This document shows, piece by piece, positions 1 to 8,223 of a DNA stretch of 64,000 nt. Origin of the DNA: Clostridia bacterium (lineage in GTDB: Bacteria; Bacillota; Clostridia; Christensenellales; Borkfalkiaceae); contig JAFTHW010000023.1 in NCBI GenBank assembly GCA_017457225.1, positions 1-64,000 on the forward strand, given 5' to 3'. How positions within the stretch are numbered: the first letter of the stretch is position 1; each line of letters opens with the position of its first letter. A model generated the notes under the pieces. That model did no database searches. It was given only the letters and a program-made list of their open reading frames with translations, and was not told the DNA's origin. The position numbers and the translations under genes are program-made.

Positions 1-59
1 GAAAGATAAAAAGCAAAAGTAAATCACGGCTTGCTTGTATGCGGTAGGCGAGTTAGTGT

Positions 60-101
60 GGCACTGGGGTGCCGTGCCAGTATGCACGCACTTTAGTGCG
101 T
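60..101. other. two small hairpins at the left edge
   Basis: Two perfect short inverted repeats sit side by side. GGCAC/GTGCC has a four-base loop at 60-73, and ACGCAC/GTGCGT has a TTTA loop at 86-101. They lie just beyond the terminator of the SDR operon. No reading frame here looks coding. The function is unknown, and a neighbouring gene may lie to the left of the window. Confidence 0.4.
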
Positions 102-131
102 AAAAATAAAGCCCCCACTTCTAGTGGGGGA
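101..131 (-). terminator. intrinsic terminator of the yggS-yiiX-SDR operon
   Basis: The 7-bp stem CCCCCAC/GTGGGGG (112-118 with 124-130) has a five-base loop. Read on the minus strand it is followed by CTTTATTTTT. It lies about 20 bases after the stop codon of the SDR gene. Confidence 0.75.
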
Positions 132-152
132 TATTTACTTGTAATATTTTCT

Positions 153-947
153 TTAAAACGCATCTTTGGAGATTTTACTCCACCGACGCGCGATAAAACG
201 CAATTTCAAACTTGGAGGGAGCAACGCTGTTCCCAACCTCATCATTTTATTCCAAAAACCGGGAATAATTTTTCGCTTGTTTTTTGCAACGGCTTTCAAC
301 GATTTTTCCGCAACGTACTCAGGGGATTTGGCGGCAAGTTTTCCCCAAAGTCCCTGTCCTTTGATTTGCTCTTTAATATCCTCTCTCGTAGGCATCGCGC
401 CGGGCAAAACCGCCGTTATCGACACTCCTTTCCCTTTCATCTCTTCCCGAAGGGAAACGGAAAAAGAGGTCAACGCCCCTTTCAAAGCGCTGTAAATAGC
501 AAAATACGGCATCGGATAAATCCCCGAAACGCTGGACACGTTGACAATTTTTAAATCCTCGCAGCGATGATCGAGCGCAAACCGACTCAATGATACCGCC
601 GCTTCAAAATTGACTCGGCATTGAAAGACGATTTTTTCTTGCGTGTACGCTTCTACCCCTTTTTGAATATCCGCGCCTGCGACGTTGATCAGTCCGCAAA
701 GTTTGCAGTTCAAGCCCTCGATAAAGCTCATCAACGCGTACCTGCTCCCCTCGTTTGCCAAATCCGCGGCAAAGACAAGCGGCTCTATCCCGTAAGCATT
801 TTTTAGCTCTTCTTTTAAGACATTCAGTTTTTCGGCACTCCTACCTGTTAGAATTAAATTCTTGCCCTGTTTGGCGAGCGTGATGGCAAACGCCTTTCCG
901 AGTCCACCCGTTGCGCCCGTGATCAAAACGTAATTTTTTTCCGTCAT
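153..947 (-). CDS. short-chain dehydrogenase/reductase (SDR family)
   Basis: Cytosolic NAD(P)-dependent oxidoreductase of the classical SDR family, 264 residues, which is normal for the family. The Rossmann cofactor motif TGATGGLG is at residues 10-17. An NVAG motif (usually NNAG) is at 88-91. The catalytic residues appear as Ser139, Tyr152 and Lys156 in the YxxxK pattern. The substrate cannot be read from the sequence. The start is supported by AAGGAG a few bases upstream of ATG at 947. It is the last gene of an apparent three-gene operon (yggS, YiiX-like, SDR), 14 bases after the previous stop and followed by a terminator. A lipid or ketone reductase role is possible, but unproven. Confidence 0.85.
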   Translation of the reverse strand: MTEKNYVLITGATGGLGKAFAITLAKQGKNLILTGRSAEKLNVLKEELKNAYGIEPLVFAADLANEGSRYALMSFIEGLNCKLCGLINVAGADIQKGVEAYTQEKIVFQCRVNFEAAVSLSRFALDHRCEDLKIVNVSSVSGIYPMPYFAIYSALKGALTSFSVSLREEMKGKGVSITAVLPGAMPTREDIKEQIKGQGLWGKLAAKSPEYVAEKSLKAVAKNKRKIIPGFWNKMMRLGTALLPPSLKLRFIARRWSKISKDAF

Positions 948-961
948 ATTTTCTCCTTATG

Positions 962-1891
962 TTACGACCAAAGCCTATCGAGATCAAACCCAAACGCCTG
1001 CACGAGTTCCACGTATTCGGACAACACCATATCTTGCGGTTTTACCAACTTCCCGCCGTTGCTATCCAGATCAATCCCCATTTGACGGTAAGCATACCAA
1101 ACGAGGTGCGCGCATTGAGATTTTTTAATCCCGCCGTCTATATACTTTTTCGAGAGTATTCCGATCGAAAAGCGATACGTCAAGCCTATTAAATTCTCTT
1201 TTGCGTACTCCGCCGCTCGATCGCGTGTCTGCTTGCTGAATTTCGGACGCAAAATCATAAAATCCGCCAAATCCGCAAACGTTAAAATGCTGTTGTATTT
1301 ACTCTTCGTCCCTGGACCGATACATTCCACCACGTAACCCCGATCTGGATCCACGACCAACGCCGCGTGACCGTAACGCCACCACGATACGCGCGTCGTC
1401 CGCGTTACGATAATATCCCCCGCCTGCACGTCGGAAACCGTCGCTACGCCGTCGATATATTCGCTGTAAGTAAACGGATTAAACCGATCCACCGTAATCT
1501 TATATTCACGAAACAAATCGTCTTGAATGTTTAAAATTTTTTCTCTTCCCGCTTCTCCGCGAGCCAACATATCATCGATCCCGAGCTTCGTAACGCCCGT
1601 CTGGCGATATACCGTTTCGTAGTCCTCATCACTCAACGTTTTTTTCTCTAAAATCGGGAGTAAATCTATTTTCTCATAATCGGGAGTCCAATGTTCCCAA
1701 TGGGAAGCCGTGTACCACACGCCGATTTGTAAAACGCCCAACACACTGCCGACCAAAAACAAAATACACGCCAAAACGATGCTCCACCGTTTGATTCTCT
1801 TTTTACGTTTTTGTTCGCTCGAATCCGTTTTCGGTGTTTCAGTTTCCACGTCTTGCGTGTTTTGGACTTGATCGCGCCTCTTTTCTTCCAT
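962..1891 (-). CDS. YiiX/YebB-like permuted NlpC/P60 cysteine hydrolase, membrane-anchored
   Basis: Protein of 309 residues. It has a charged cytoplasmic N-terminus, one membrane segment at about residues 36-59, and an extracytoplasmic region holding a circularly permuted papain-like fold. The family signature is visible: a GDII start of the fold near 158, the catalytic-type His175 in the RYGHAAL segment, and Cys260 in the SQCAHLVWYAY helix. In the permuted layout the histidine precedes the cysteine, as here. Members are amidase or peptidase-like enzymes whose natural substrates (cell-wall peptides or lipids) are mostly unknown. AAGAGG precedes the ATG. It sits between yggS and an SDR gene on the same strand with spacings of 11 and 14 bases. 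Confidence 0.75.
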   Translation of the reverse strand: MEEKRRDQVQNTQDVETETPKTDSSEQKRKKRIKRWSIVLACILFLVGSVLGVLQIGVWYTASHWEHWTPDYEKIDLLPILEKKTLSDEDYETVYRQTGVTKLGIDDMLARGEAGREKILNIQDDLFREYKITVDRFNPFTYSEYIDGVATVSDVQAGDIIVTRTTRVSWWRYGHAALVVDPDRGYVVECIGPGTKSKYNSILTFADLADFMILRPKFSKQTRDRAAEYAKENLIGLTYRFSIGILSKKYIDGGIKKSQCAHLVWYAYRQMGIDLDSNGGKLVKPQDMVLSEYVELVQAFGFDLDRLWS

Positions 1892-1902
1892 ATATTCGCC
1901 TC

Positions 1903-2574
1903 TTACTGTCTATGCCCGAAAATCGTCGAGCCGACTCGAATCATATTGCTGCCCTCTTCCACGCAAAGCGCATAATCGCTGCTCATACCTATGGAAAGAT
2001 ATTCTACGTACGAAGATTTTGTTTTTGCCCAATCGTATAATTCTCGCATCTTTCGCATCAAGCCGCGAAGTAAATCGTCGTCGTCTGTTTCGGGTAACAT
2101 CGCCATAAAGCCCTTTACCCGCAAACCGCTCATACGGTTCAAACGTTCAAACACCGCTTTGCCGTCTTCATATGTATAGCCGCCTTTGGACTCCTCTTGA
2201 CCAATATTGATCTGAATCAATACGTCGGATACGACGCCCTTTTTCAAAGACAGGCGAGCGATTTCCTCCGCCAAGTCATCGCGATCGCAGGAATGAAATA
2301 AAGCGATTTTTCCAACGAGATATTTAACTTTATTCGTTTGTAAATGCCCGATAAAATGTTGGGGGCACGGCGATAAAAGCTCCGTTTTTTCACGAAATTC
2401 CTGCACGCGGTTTTCCGCGACGGCATCTACGCCCGCCGCGATCGCTTCGTTGATATTCTCTACGGACTGCGTTTTCGTTGCTGCGATTAACCACACTTTT
2501 TCCCCATAGGCGTTTCCCGAAGCAATTTTTTGCTTTACGCTTTCCACCTGCGCTGTAATACTCCCCATAGCCAT
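1903..2574 (-). CDS. yggS: YggS family PLP homeostasis protein
   Basis: Pyridoxal 5'-phosphate-binding protein of the YggS/PROSC (COG0325) family, 223 residues, a typical length. The PLP lysine is visible as Lys34 in the AATK motif near the N-terminus. FIGHLQTNK (residues about 94-102) and the C-terminal SIGMSSDY and RVGSTIFG motifs, which bind the cofactor phosphate, are intact. The family buffers free PLP in the cytosol and has no firmly known enzymatic reaction. The start at 2574 has AAGGAG eight bases upstream; a second ATG two codons later is less well spaced. It is the first gene of the operon behind a good promoter. In many Bacillota yggS lies near sepF and ftsZ, but that context is absent here. 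Confidence 0.9.
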   Translation of the reverse strand: MAMGSITAQVESVKQKIASGNAYGEKVWLIAATKTQSVENINEAIAAGVDAVAENRVQEFREKTELLSPCPQHFIGHLQTNKVKYLVGKIALFHSCDRDDLAEEIARLSLKKGVVSDVLIQINIGQEESKGGYTYEDGKAVFERLNRMSGLRVKGFMAMLPETDDDDLLRGLMRKMRELYDWAKTKSSYVEYLSIGMSSDYALCVEEGSNMIRVGSTIFGHRQ

Positions 2575-2611
2575 CGTTTATACTCCTTATATGGATACAT
2601 TTTACCCTTTT

Positions 2612-2640
2612 AGTATACTCTATTCCGCGTTTTTTGTCAA
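2612..2640 (-). promoter_or_regulatory. sigma-A type promoter of yggS
   Basis: On the minus strand, TTGACA (2635-2640) and TATACT (2612-2617) are separated by 17 bases. The start codon lies about 40 bases downstream. Confidence 0.75.
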
Positions 2641-2709
2641 TTCTACACCGCAATATATGAGAGATTTCAGTCAAAAATCGTTTTTTTATAAAAAATTTTA
2701 CTATTTCGC

Positions 2710-2738
2710 TTGATTTTTTTATAAAGATGCTTTATAAT
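2710..2738 (+). promoter_or_regulatory. sigma-A type promoter of the LysR gene
   Basis: TTGATT (2710-2715) and TATAAT (2733-2738) are separated by a 17-base AT-rich spacer. The intergenic space is shared with the divergent yggS promoter, so a regulator bound here could affect both. No clear LysR box (T-N11-A) was identified with confidence. Confidence 0.7.
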
Positions 2739-2780
2739 TGAATTAATAGATAAAAACTACAAGGATAATCAATTTTTTCA

Positions 2781-3647
2781 ATGAATACAGAAGAATTAAA
2801 AACATTTATCTTTTTATCCAAAGTAAAAAACTTTACCCTTGCTGCCGAGCAGCTTTTTATCGCGCAATCTACCGTCACCAACCGTATTAGTGAGTTGGAA
2901 AAAGAAGTTGGTAAGCGTTTGTTCTCCCGTGGCTCTAAAACGGTGACTCTAACCGAAGCGGGCGAAATTTTTCTGCGCTATGCAGAGCGTATCCTCGAAT
3001 TACAGGACACTTCCATCGAAGAGATGAATGCGCTCTCTTCCCACCAACGTAAATTCTCCATCGGCGCAATCAACGCCAATTATGAAATTTATGTAAAACA
3101 GTTGGTGGATAATTGTTTGAAAGATAACAGCGTTACGTCTATTAAAGTGATGCTGGGACATTCGCTGGATTTGATCCAACAATTACAGGATAATATGTTA
3201 GATATGGTCTTTTCTGCAATTCCTTTGAAACGACAAGGATTTACTTGCGACGTGTACGACACCGATCGAGTCGCGCTCGTTTGCGGAAAAGGTAAAAACG
3301 AGTACCCGAACGGAATTACCAAGCATCAGCTTGCGTCTATTCCCTATCTTATGTGCGATCTTACTTTGAGTGAAGCAGGCGTATTTATCCGCTCTCTATT
3401 CCCCAAAAATCATATTTTCCGTTTGGACGTGGACAATACTTCAAAATTGTTGCCCTACCTTGAAAACGGACTCGGGTATTCTTTCCTGCCTTATAAACTC
3501 GTAAAAGAAAAATTGGACAGCGAAGACTTGGAAGAAGTTAAATTAAAGGATTTCACCGCGCCCCTGGTTACTACTTATCTTATTTATAAGAATGGTTACA
3601 ATGTGAAAAAATTCCTTGAAAACAAATTCGATAACGTAACGGAATAA
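2781..3647 (+). CDS. LysR family transcriptional regulator
   Basis: DNA-binding regulator of 288 residues, the usual LysR length. The N-terminal winged helix-turn-helix spans residues 1-60, with the family pattern FxxAAEQLxxxQSTVTxRIxxLE and RLFSR. A linker helix follows, then a periplasmic-binding-protein-like effector domain (about 90-285). The effector is not evident from the sequence. The gene stands alone on the plus strand, divergent from yggS, and ends in a strong terminator. LysR proteins often regulate the divergent neighbour and themselves; here that would be the yggS operon, which is an inference. The start is the first ATG after the promoter, and the Shine-Dalgarno is weak (AAGGAT about 15 bases upstream). 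Confidence 0.9.
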   Translation: MNTEELKTFIFLSKVKNFTLAAEQLFIAQSTVTNRISELEKEVGKRLFSRGSKTVTLTEAGEIFLRYAERILELQDTSIEEMNALSSHQRKFSIGAINANYEIYVKQLVDNCLKDNSVTSIKVMLGHSLDLIQQLQDNMLDMVFSAIPLKRQGFTCDVYDTDRVALVCGKGKNEYPNGITKHQLASIPYLMCDLTLSEAGVFIRSLFPKNHIFRLDVDNTSKLLPYLENGLGYSFLPYKLVKEKLDSEDLEEVKLKDFTAPLVTTYLIYKNGYNVKKFLENKFDNVTE

Positions 3648-3654
3648 TCGTTTA

Positions 3655-3693
3655 CAAAAAACAGCCCGCGGCAATCGCCGCGGGCTGTTTTTC
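3655..3693 (+). terminator. intrinsic terminator of the LysR gene
   Basis: Perfect 12-bp GC-rich stem (3661-3672 with 3677-3688) with an AATC loop, followed by TTTTTC. The flanking A tract also allows partial function on the minus strand. Confidence 0.9.
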
Positions 3694-3709
3694 AGTCGAC
3701 GAAAGTTGA

Positions 3710-3745
3710 TAAAAACCGCCCGTGTATTACACAGACGGTTTTATC
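3710..3745 (-). terminator. terminator of the alpha operon after rplQ
   Basis: On the minus strand, an 11-bp stem with two G-U pairs (3729-3739 with 3715-3725) ends in GGTTTTTATC. It lies just after the rplQ stop codon and closes the ribosomal protein supercluster. Confidence 0.8.
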
Positions 3746-3753
3746 TCGTTTTA

Positions 3754-4260
3754 TTAAACTAATTCGATGATAGCGGTTTCCGCTGCGTCTCCACGACGTT
3801 CGCCAAGAAGACGAATTCTCGTGTAGCCACCGCCTTGACCGAGCTCTTCTTTGCGAGCTGCGTACTTGGGCGCGATTTCATTGAAGAGTTTGTCCATCAA
3901 AGGATGTTGAACGTCAGCCGTTCTTGCTTTATATTCGCTCTTCTTTTCGTTGAACGCTTTGATCTCTTGCAAGTCGTACGTTTTTGCCATAATAGCACGA
4001 CGAGCCGCAAGCTTCTTAACGCCGTCTTTGATGTTGGTAACTTTGATTTCTTTACCTTTGTTATCTTTCTTCGTTACTTCAAATTCAACGTTATCCGCAT
4101 ACGTGTTTACCGCTTTGGTAATCAGCTTTTCAACATAAGGTCTGAGCTGTTTTGCCTTTGCTGCGGTCGTTTCAATTTTACCGTACCAAAGAAGCTGCGA
4201 TGCAAGGTTTCTCAAAAGCGCGTTTCTTTCTTTGGACGTTCTTCCCAATTTGCCGGGCAT
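3754..4260 (-). CDS. rplQ: 50S ribosomal protein L17 with internal insertion
   Basis: Large-subunit protein at the exit-tunnel side of 23S rRNA. The family core is clear: KLGRTSKERNALLRNL at the start, ETTAAKAKQLRP and EKLITKA (about 32-55), and the C-terminal GGGYTRIRLLGERRGDAAE with IIELV. At 168 residues it is longer than the common 115-130. The extra length is a Lys/Glu-rich insertion at roughly residues 58-100, after the LITKA helix. The N-terminus lacks the usual M-x-HR start. AGGAGG precedes the ATG. It is the last gene of the alpha operon after rpoA, with a 4-base gap. Confidence 0.95.
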   Translation of the reverse strand: MPGKLGRTSKERNALLRNLASQLLWYGKIETTAAKAKQLRPYVEKLITKAVNTYADNVEFEVTKKDNKGKEIKVTNIKDGVKKLAARRAIMAKTYDLQEIKAFNEKKSEYKARTADVQHPLMDKLFNEIAPKYAARKEELGQGGGYTRIRLLGERRGDAAETAIIELV

Positions 4261-4264
4261 AATT

Positions 4265-5215
4265 TTAATCCTCCTGTTGTTTTAATGCAAGACCGTAAGA
4301 TTCCAATTTCTGAATGACTTCTTCCAACGACTTTCTGCCGAGGTTTCTTACCTTCAACATATTGTCTTCCGTCTTCTTGGTAAGGTCTTCTACCGTGTGA
4401 ATGTTCGCTCTCTTCAAGCAGTTGTAAGAACGTACGGACAAGTCCATTTCTTCAATCGCCATCTTGAGAATTTGTTGTTGTTTGTCGTCTTCCGTCTTAA
4501 CGAGGATATCCATACCCTTGATCGTTTCACTCAGATTCACGAAAAGACTGATGTGATCTTGCATGATCTTCGCAGCCAAAGAAATGATTTCTTTGCCAGA
4601 GAACGTGCCGTCCGTCCAAACTTCCAACGTCAGTTTATCATAGTCCACAGCCTGACCTACGCGGGTAGGTTCTACTGCGTAATTGACTTTCTGTACGGGC
4701 GTATAGATGGAGTCGATTGCAATGTAATCTACTACGGGCTTTTTGTTCTCTTTTGCGGGTTTGTATCCTCTGCCTCTGCCGATGGTGAGTTCTACCTCAA
4801 ACTTGCCACCCTCGTCGATCGTGCAGATATACTGATCGCCGTTGATCACTTCGATTTCAGCGTCTACGTTGAGGTCTTTACCGGTTACCACCGCAGGACC
4901 TTCTTTGCAGATGTGCAAAACCTTTTCGTACTCTTTGTCGATGACTTTCGTTTTGATTGCAAGCGCTTTGAGGTTCAGAATAATTTCCGTAACGTCTTCT
5001 TTTACGCCTTCAACCGCGGAAAACTCGTGTTTTACGCTACCGTCGAGGAATTTGATACCTTCTACCGCCGCGCCAGGCAAAGCCGAAAGTAAAATTCTTC
5101 TCAAACAGTTTCCTATAGTAAGACCGAAACCTTTCTCCAAAGGCTCACAAACGACTTTCGCATAGAAATCGTCGTTCTCAAGCACTTCGAGTTTGGGCAT
5201 ATCCATTTCGATCAT
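4265..5215 (-). CDS. rpoA: DNA-directed RNA polymerase subunit alpha
   Basis: RNA polymerase alpha subunit, 316 residues (typical for Bacillota). The N-terminal assembly domain starts with KGFGLTIGNCLRRILLS around residues 28-44, the dimerisation and beta-contact region. A linker follows, then the C-terminal domain (about 245-310) with the helix-hairpin-helix LKRANIHTVEDL and NLGRKSLEEV that contacts UP elements and activators. A strong AAGGAGGT lies upstream of ATG at 5215. Two further in-frame ATGs lie within four codons but are less well placed. It sits between rpsD and rplQ, the conserved alpha-operon position. Confidence 0.97.
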   Translation of the reverse strand: MIEMDMPKLEVLENDDFYAKVVCEPLEKGFGLTIGNCLRRILLSALPGAAVEGIKFLDGSVKHEFSAVEGVKEDVTEIILNLKALAIKTKVIDKEYEKVLHICKEGPAVVTGKDLNVDAEIEVINGDQYICTIDEGGKFEVELTIGRGRGYKPAKENKKPVVDYIAIDSIYTPVQKVNYAVEPTRVGQAVDYDKLTLEVWTDGTFSGKEIISLAAKIMQDHISLFVNLSETIKGMDILVKTEDDKQQQILKMAIEEMDLSVRSYNCLKRANIHTVEDLTKKTEDNMLKVRNLGRKSLEEVIQKLESYGLALKQQED

Positions 5216-5239
5216 ATGTTACCTCCTTATACTTTTCAA

Positions 5240-5866
5240 TTATTTGGAGTACAACTCGACAATCATATGCTCTGCAATCTGGCTGTCGATATCTTCTCTC
5301 GTGGGAAGAGCCAATACCTTTCCTTCAAGTTTTTCTCTGTCAAACTCTACCCATTTTACAAGGGTGTTGCTTGCTTTCGTTTCTTTAAGAGCGGTAAAAT
5401 ATTTGTTGCCCTTTCTGTTTTCTTTTACAACTACAACGTCGCCTGCTTTTACGATATACGAAGGAATCGTAACCGTCTTGCCGTTTACCATAAGGTGCGC
5501 GTGGCTAACGATCTGTCTTGCAAGCGTTCTGGAGGAAGCAATACCCATTCTGAATACAACGTTGTCCAATCTTCTTTCCAAAATCGACAACATATTTTCA
5601 CCGGTTACGCCTTTCATACGGTCAGCCATTTCGTAATACTTACGGAATTGACCTTCCTGTACGCCGTAAATTCTCTTCGTCTTCTGCTTTTCACGAAGCT
5701 GCAATCCGTATTCGGATACTTTCTTTCTGTCCGCACCGTGCTGACCGGGAGCAACCGGACGCTTATTAAACGGACATTTTTCCATATAGCACTTGTCGCC
5801 TTTAAGGAACAACTTGCCGCCTTCTCTTCTGCAAAGCTTACATTTAGCTTCTCTATATCTAGCCAT
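5240..5866 (-). CDS. rpsD: 30S ribosomal protein S4
   Basis: 16S rRNA-binding primary assembly protein, 208 residues. An N-terminal zinc-type cysteine cluster is visible: Cys9, Cys12, then Cys26 and Cys31 in a CKLC...C....C pattern. The S4 RNA-binding domain (about 97-160, with [20 protein letters not shown]) follows. In many bacteria S4 represses its own operon by binding the mRNA leader. Here the gene is third in the rpsM-rpsK-rpsD-rpoA-rplQ unit, whose long leader is a candidate target. The SD is GGAGG before ATG at 5866. Confidence 0.97.
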   Translation of the reverse strand: MARYREAKCKLCRREGGKLFLKGDKCYMEKCPFNKRPVAPGQHGADRKKVSEYGLQLREKQKTKRIYGVQEGQFRKYYEMADRMKGVTGENMLSILERRLDNVVFRMGIASSRTLARQIVSHAHLMVNGKTVTIPSYIVKAGDVVVVKENRKGNKYFTALKETKASNTLVKWVEFDREKLEGKVLALPTREDIDSQIAEHMIVELYSK

Positions 5867-5887
5867 AATTCTTCACACTCCTCCTGA

Positions 5888-6286
5888 TTAAACTCTACGA
5901 CGCTTCGGGGGTCTGCAACCGTTGTGAGGAATGGGGGAAACGTCGGAAATCAACGTGATTTCCAATTCGCATGCGGAAAGCGCGCGGATCGCAGATTCTC
6001 TACCTGCGCCGGGACCTTTCACATATACTTCCACCGTTCTCAAACCGTGTTCTTTACCAGCTTTCGCAGCCGTTTCCGCAGCCATCTGAGCCGCAAACGG
6101 CGTACCCTTTCTGCTACCCTTGTAACCAAGAGCGCCTGCGCTGGACTGAGCGATCGCATTACCATTCATATCCGTAACCGTTACGATCGTATTGTTGAAC
6201 GTGGACTGAATGTAAACCTGACCTTTGTCTACTTTCTTAATTTCTTTGCGCTTACGAGAAGCGACTTTCTTTTTAACTTCTGCCAT
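5888..6286 (-). CDS. rpsK: 30S ribosomal protein S11
   Basis: Small-subunit platform protein that binds 16S rRNA near the mRNA exit, 132 residues. The core signature is present: [30 protein letters not shown] and [17 protein letters not shown]. The C-terminal [18 protein letters not shown] is canonical. AGGAGG precedes the ATG, and the gene follows rpsM at 22 bases. Confidence 0.97.
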   Translation of the reverse strand: MAEVKKKVASRKRKEIKKVDKGQVYIQSTFNNTIVTVTDMNGNAIAQSSAGALGYKGSRKGTPFAAQMAAETAAKAGKEHGLRTVEVYVKGPGAGRESAIRALSACELEITLISDVSPIPHNGCRPPKRRRV

Positions 6287-6308
6287 AATATTCTATCGCC
6301 TCCTCGAA

Positions 6309-6677
6309 TTATTTCTTCTTACCTGCGATTGCGCGAGCAGGACCTTTACGCGTACGAGCGTTTCTCTTCGTACTCTGTCCGCGTACGGGCAAGCCTTTTC
6401 TGTGACGGATGCCTCTATAGCAGCCGATTTCCATAAGGCGTTTGATGTTCAGGGATACTTCGCTACGAAGTTCACCTTCTACTCTGATATTGTGATCGAT
6501 ATATTCTCTCAATTTGGAAACGTCCGTCTCGTCGAGGTCTTTCACTCTCGTATCAGGATTGATACCCGTTTCCGCGAGAATCTTTTTAGAGGTCGTCAAA
6601 CCGATACCGTAAATATAGGTAAGCCCGATTTCAACTCTCTTTTCTCTGGGTAAATCTACACCGGCAATACGTGCCAT
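6309..6677 (-). CDS. rpsM: 30S ribosomal protein S13
   Basis: Head protein of the small subunit that contacts the P-site tRNA and forms the inter-subunit bridge B1, 122 residues. It starts [20 protein letters not shown] and has the helix-two-turn-helix core with GIGL. The basic C-terminal tail [19 protein letters not shown] is conserved. A GGAGG site lies 12 bases upstream. It is the first gene of the alpha transcription unit and has an unusually long leader (see the promoter and leader entries). Confidence 0.97.
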   Translation of the reverse strand: MARIAGVDLPREKRVEIGLTYIYGIGLTTSKKILAETGINPDTRVKDLDETDVSKLREYIDHNIRVEGELRSEVSLNIKRLMEIGCYRGIRHRKGLPVRGQSTKRNARTRKGPARAIAGKKK

Positions 6678-6970
6678 TGATTTCTATCCTCCGTTTTTTT
6701 GTTTTTCAGTAAATTTTTTTTGATAATCTATTCTTAAACGAATGGCTCTCACGTTACAGTGGAAAATGTTTCGCTCGATCCATTGTATTGTTTTCCGCAT
6801 CTTTTTCGATGCCTGCGCCTAACGGTTGTCCTTCTTACAAATTTTTCCAATCGATAAACGCAACAAAACTGAGTTCCCGCAAAATTTACGGAAATTCAGT
6901 TTAATTACATTTTTATGTCCTTCGAGAACTACCTCACGCTGAAAAGCTCTCCGTCCCCGAATTACGGCAT
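6678..6970 (-). promoter_or_regulatory. long structured 5' leader of the alpha operon
   Basis: About 290 transcribed bases without an open frame separate the promoter from the rpsM start. Two hairpins are visible. The larger spans 6866-6902: a 7-bp AAACTGA/TCAGTTT stem, a 1x1 mismatch, six more pairs (TTTCCG with CGGGAA, one G-U), and a nine-base loop. The smaller, GCATC/GATGC, is at 6797-6812. Alpha operons are autoregulated by S4 in several bacteria, so this is a candidate autoregulatory RNA; that is inference. The rest of the 357-base gap between rpmJ and rpsM holds only the promoter. Confidence 0.55.
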
Positions 6971-6976
6971 GATATA

Positions 6977-7006
6977 ATTATACCACATTCCGTCAAGCCC
7001 TGTCAA
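6977..7006 (-). promoter_or_regulatory. internal promoter of the alpha operon (rpsM-rplQ)
   Basis: On the minus strand, consensus TTGACA (7001-7006) and TATAAT (6977-6982) are 18 bases apart, with an extended -10 TGG directly upstream of TATAAT. A second TTGAC follows within the spacer. It gives rpsM-rpsK-rpsD-rpoA-rplQ transcription independent of the spc genes. Confidence 0.85.
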
Positions 7007-7035
7007 GCGTTTTTCACGCCTTCAGAGCATATTTT

Positions 7036-7152
7036 TTAGCCTTGTCTTTGCTTGTGATTCTTATTCTTCGAGCAAATTACCATTACTCTGCCGTTTCTTT
7101 TAATTACTTTGCACTTGTCGCACATAGGTTTTACAGAAGGTCTGACTTTCAT
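7036..7152 (-). CDS. rpmJ: 50S ribosomal protein L36 (zinc-binding type)
   Basis: Small late-assembly protein of the large subunit, 38 residues. It begins [17 protein letters not shown] and ends NKNHKQRQG. The zinc ribbon is intact with Cys11, Cys14, Cys27 and His33, so this is the zinc-containing (C+) form. A good Shine-Dalgarno (AAGGAG) precedes ATG at 7152. It lies between infA and the alpha-operon promoter, the standard place. Confidence 0.97.
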   Translation of the reverse strand: MKVRPSVKPMCDKCKVIKRNGRVMVICSKNKNHKQRQG

Positions 7153-7190
7153 TGTATTTTCTCCTTGTTAATTAAACTCTTTCGTCGTAA

Positions 7191-7412
7191 TTACGACTTG
7201 CTACGCCACGTGATTCTGCCTTTCGTCAAATCATACGGACTCATTTCCAACTTTACCGTATCGCCTTCGATGATTCTGATATAGTTCATTCTCAGCTTAC
7301 CGGAAATATACGCCGTGATTGTATGACCGTTAGAAAGCTGTACTCTAAAGGTTGCGTTGGGCAACGCTTCTACAACTTTTCCTTCCGTTTCGATTACGTC
7401 GTCTTTGGACAC
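7191..7412 (-). CDS. infA: translation initiation factor IF-1
   Basis: Single OB-fold (S1-like) factor that binds the ribosomal A site during initiation, 73 residues. It begins [19 protein letters not shown] and has the conserved [23 protein letters not shown] and [18 protein letters not shown] segments. The start codon is GTG at 7412, nine bases after GGAGG. It sits between map and rpmJ as in most Bacillota. Confidence 0.97.
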   Translation of the reverse strand: MSKDDVIETEGKVVEALPNATFRVQLSNGHTITAYISGKLRMNYIRIIEGDTVKLEMSPYDLTKGRITWRSKS

Positions 7413-7475
7413 AGAATAATTCCTCCGATTTTTTTCTTAACGGCTCATCTTCTTCGCCGCAATTTTTATTTTTCA

Positions 7476-8222
7476 TTACAGCGTAAGAATCTCTACGCCG
7501 TCTTCGCGCACCACCAGAGTATTTTCGTAATGCGCAGCTACTTTTCCGTCTACCGTTACCGCTCCCCAACCGTCGGGCAAAAGACGAACTCTCCAATCTC
7601 CCAAGGCGATCATCGGCTCTACGCAGATCACCGTCCCTGCTTTCAAGCGAGCACCCGTCCCAAGCCGTCCGTAGTTCGGTACGCTGGGATCTTCGTGCAT
7701 CTCTTTACCGATTCCGTGTCCGGTGTAAGAACGAATGACTCCGTACCCGAACGATTCGGCATGTTTTTGCACTTTGTATCCAATGTCGAAGAGAGGCGTT
7801 CCCGCTCTCAGTCCCTCAATCCCTTTAAAGAAACATTCTTCCGTTACTTTTACGAGCTGTTTTACCTCCGGCGTAACCACTCCGATACAAAACGTTCGAC
7901 AAGCGTCGCCGTGATATCCGTTTTTATACGCGCATAAGTCCACGCTGACAATATCGCCGTCCTTTAAAATGGTATCCTCGTCGGGGATTCCGTGCACGAC
8001 TACGTCGTTGACCGAAATACACGCCGAAGCGGGAAATCCACCGTATCCAAGGCACGAGGGATACGCTCCGCACGAACGGATATATCTTTCGACGAGTTCG
8101 TCGACTTCCTTCGTGCTCATACCCGCTTTGATCTTGGACTCCACAAACAACAACGTGTCGCGGACGATCTTGCAGGACTCGCGCATCAACTCTATTTCTT
8201 TTTCGCTCTTAACGTGAATCAT
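7476..8222 (-). CDS. map: methionine aminopeptidase, type I
   Basis: Removes the N-terminal methionine from nascent proteins; dinuclear metal enzyme of 248 residues (type Ia length). The five metal ligands fit Asp95, Asp106, His169, Glu202 and Glu233, with substrate-binding His78. The motifs VDLCAYKNGYHGDACRTF and GHGIGKEMHEDP are plain. The start codon lies one base beyond the adk stop and has only a weak SD inside the adk end, which suggests translational coupling. Position adk-map-infA is canonical. Confidence 0.96.
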   Translation of the reverse strand: MIHVKSEKEIELMRESCKIVRDTLLFVESKIKAGMSTKEVDELVERYIRSCGAYPSCLGYGGFPASACISVNDVVVHGIPDEDTILKDGDIVSVDLCAYKNGYHGDACRTFCIGVVTPEVKQLVKVTEECFFKGIEGLRAGTPLFDIGYKVQKHAESFGYGVIRSYTGHGIGKEMHEDPSVPNYGRLGTGARLKAGTVICVEPMIALGDWRVRLLPDGWGAVTVDGKVAAHYENTLVVREDGVEILTL

Positions 8223-8223
8223 A

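Noticed and set aside
7345..7596. Small basic minus-strand frame between map and infA
   Set aside because: It overlaps the map 3' end and infA 5' end in another frame and shows no KOW or other domain; the map and infA calls explain the region.
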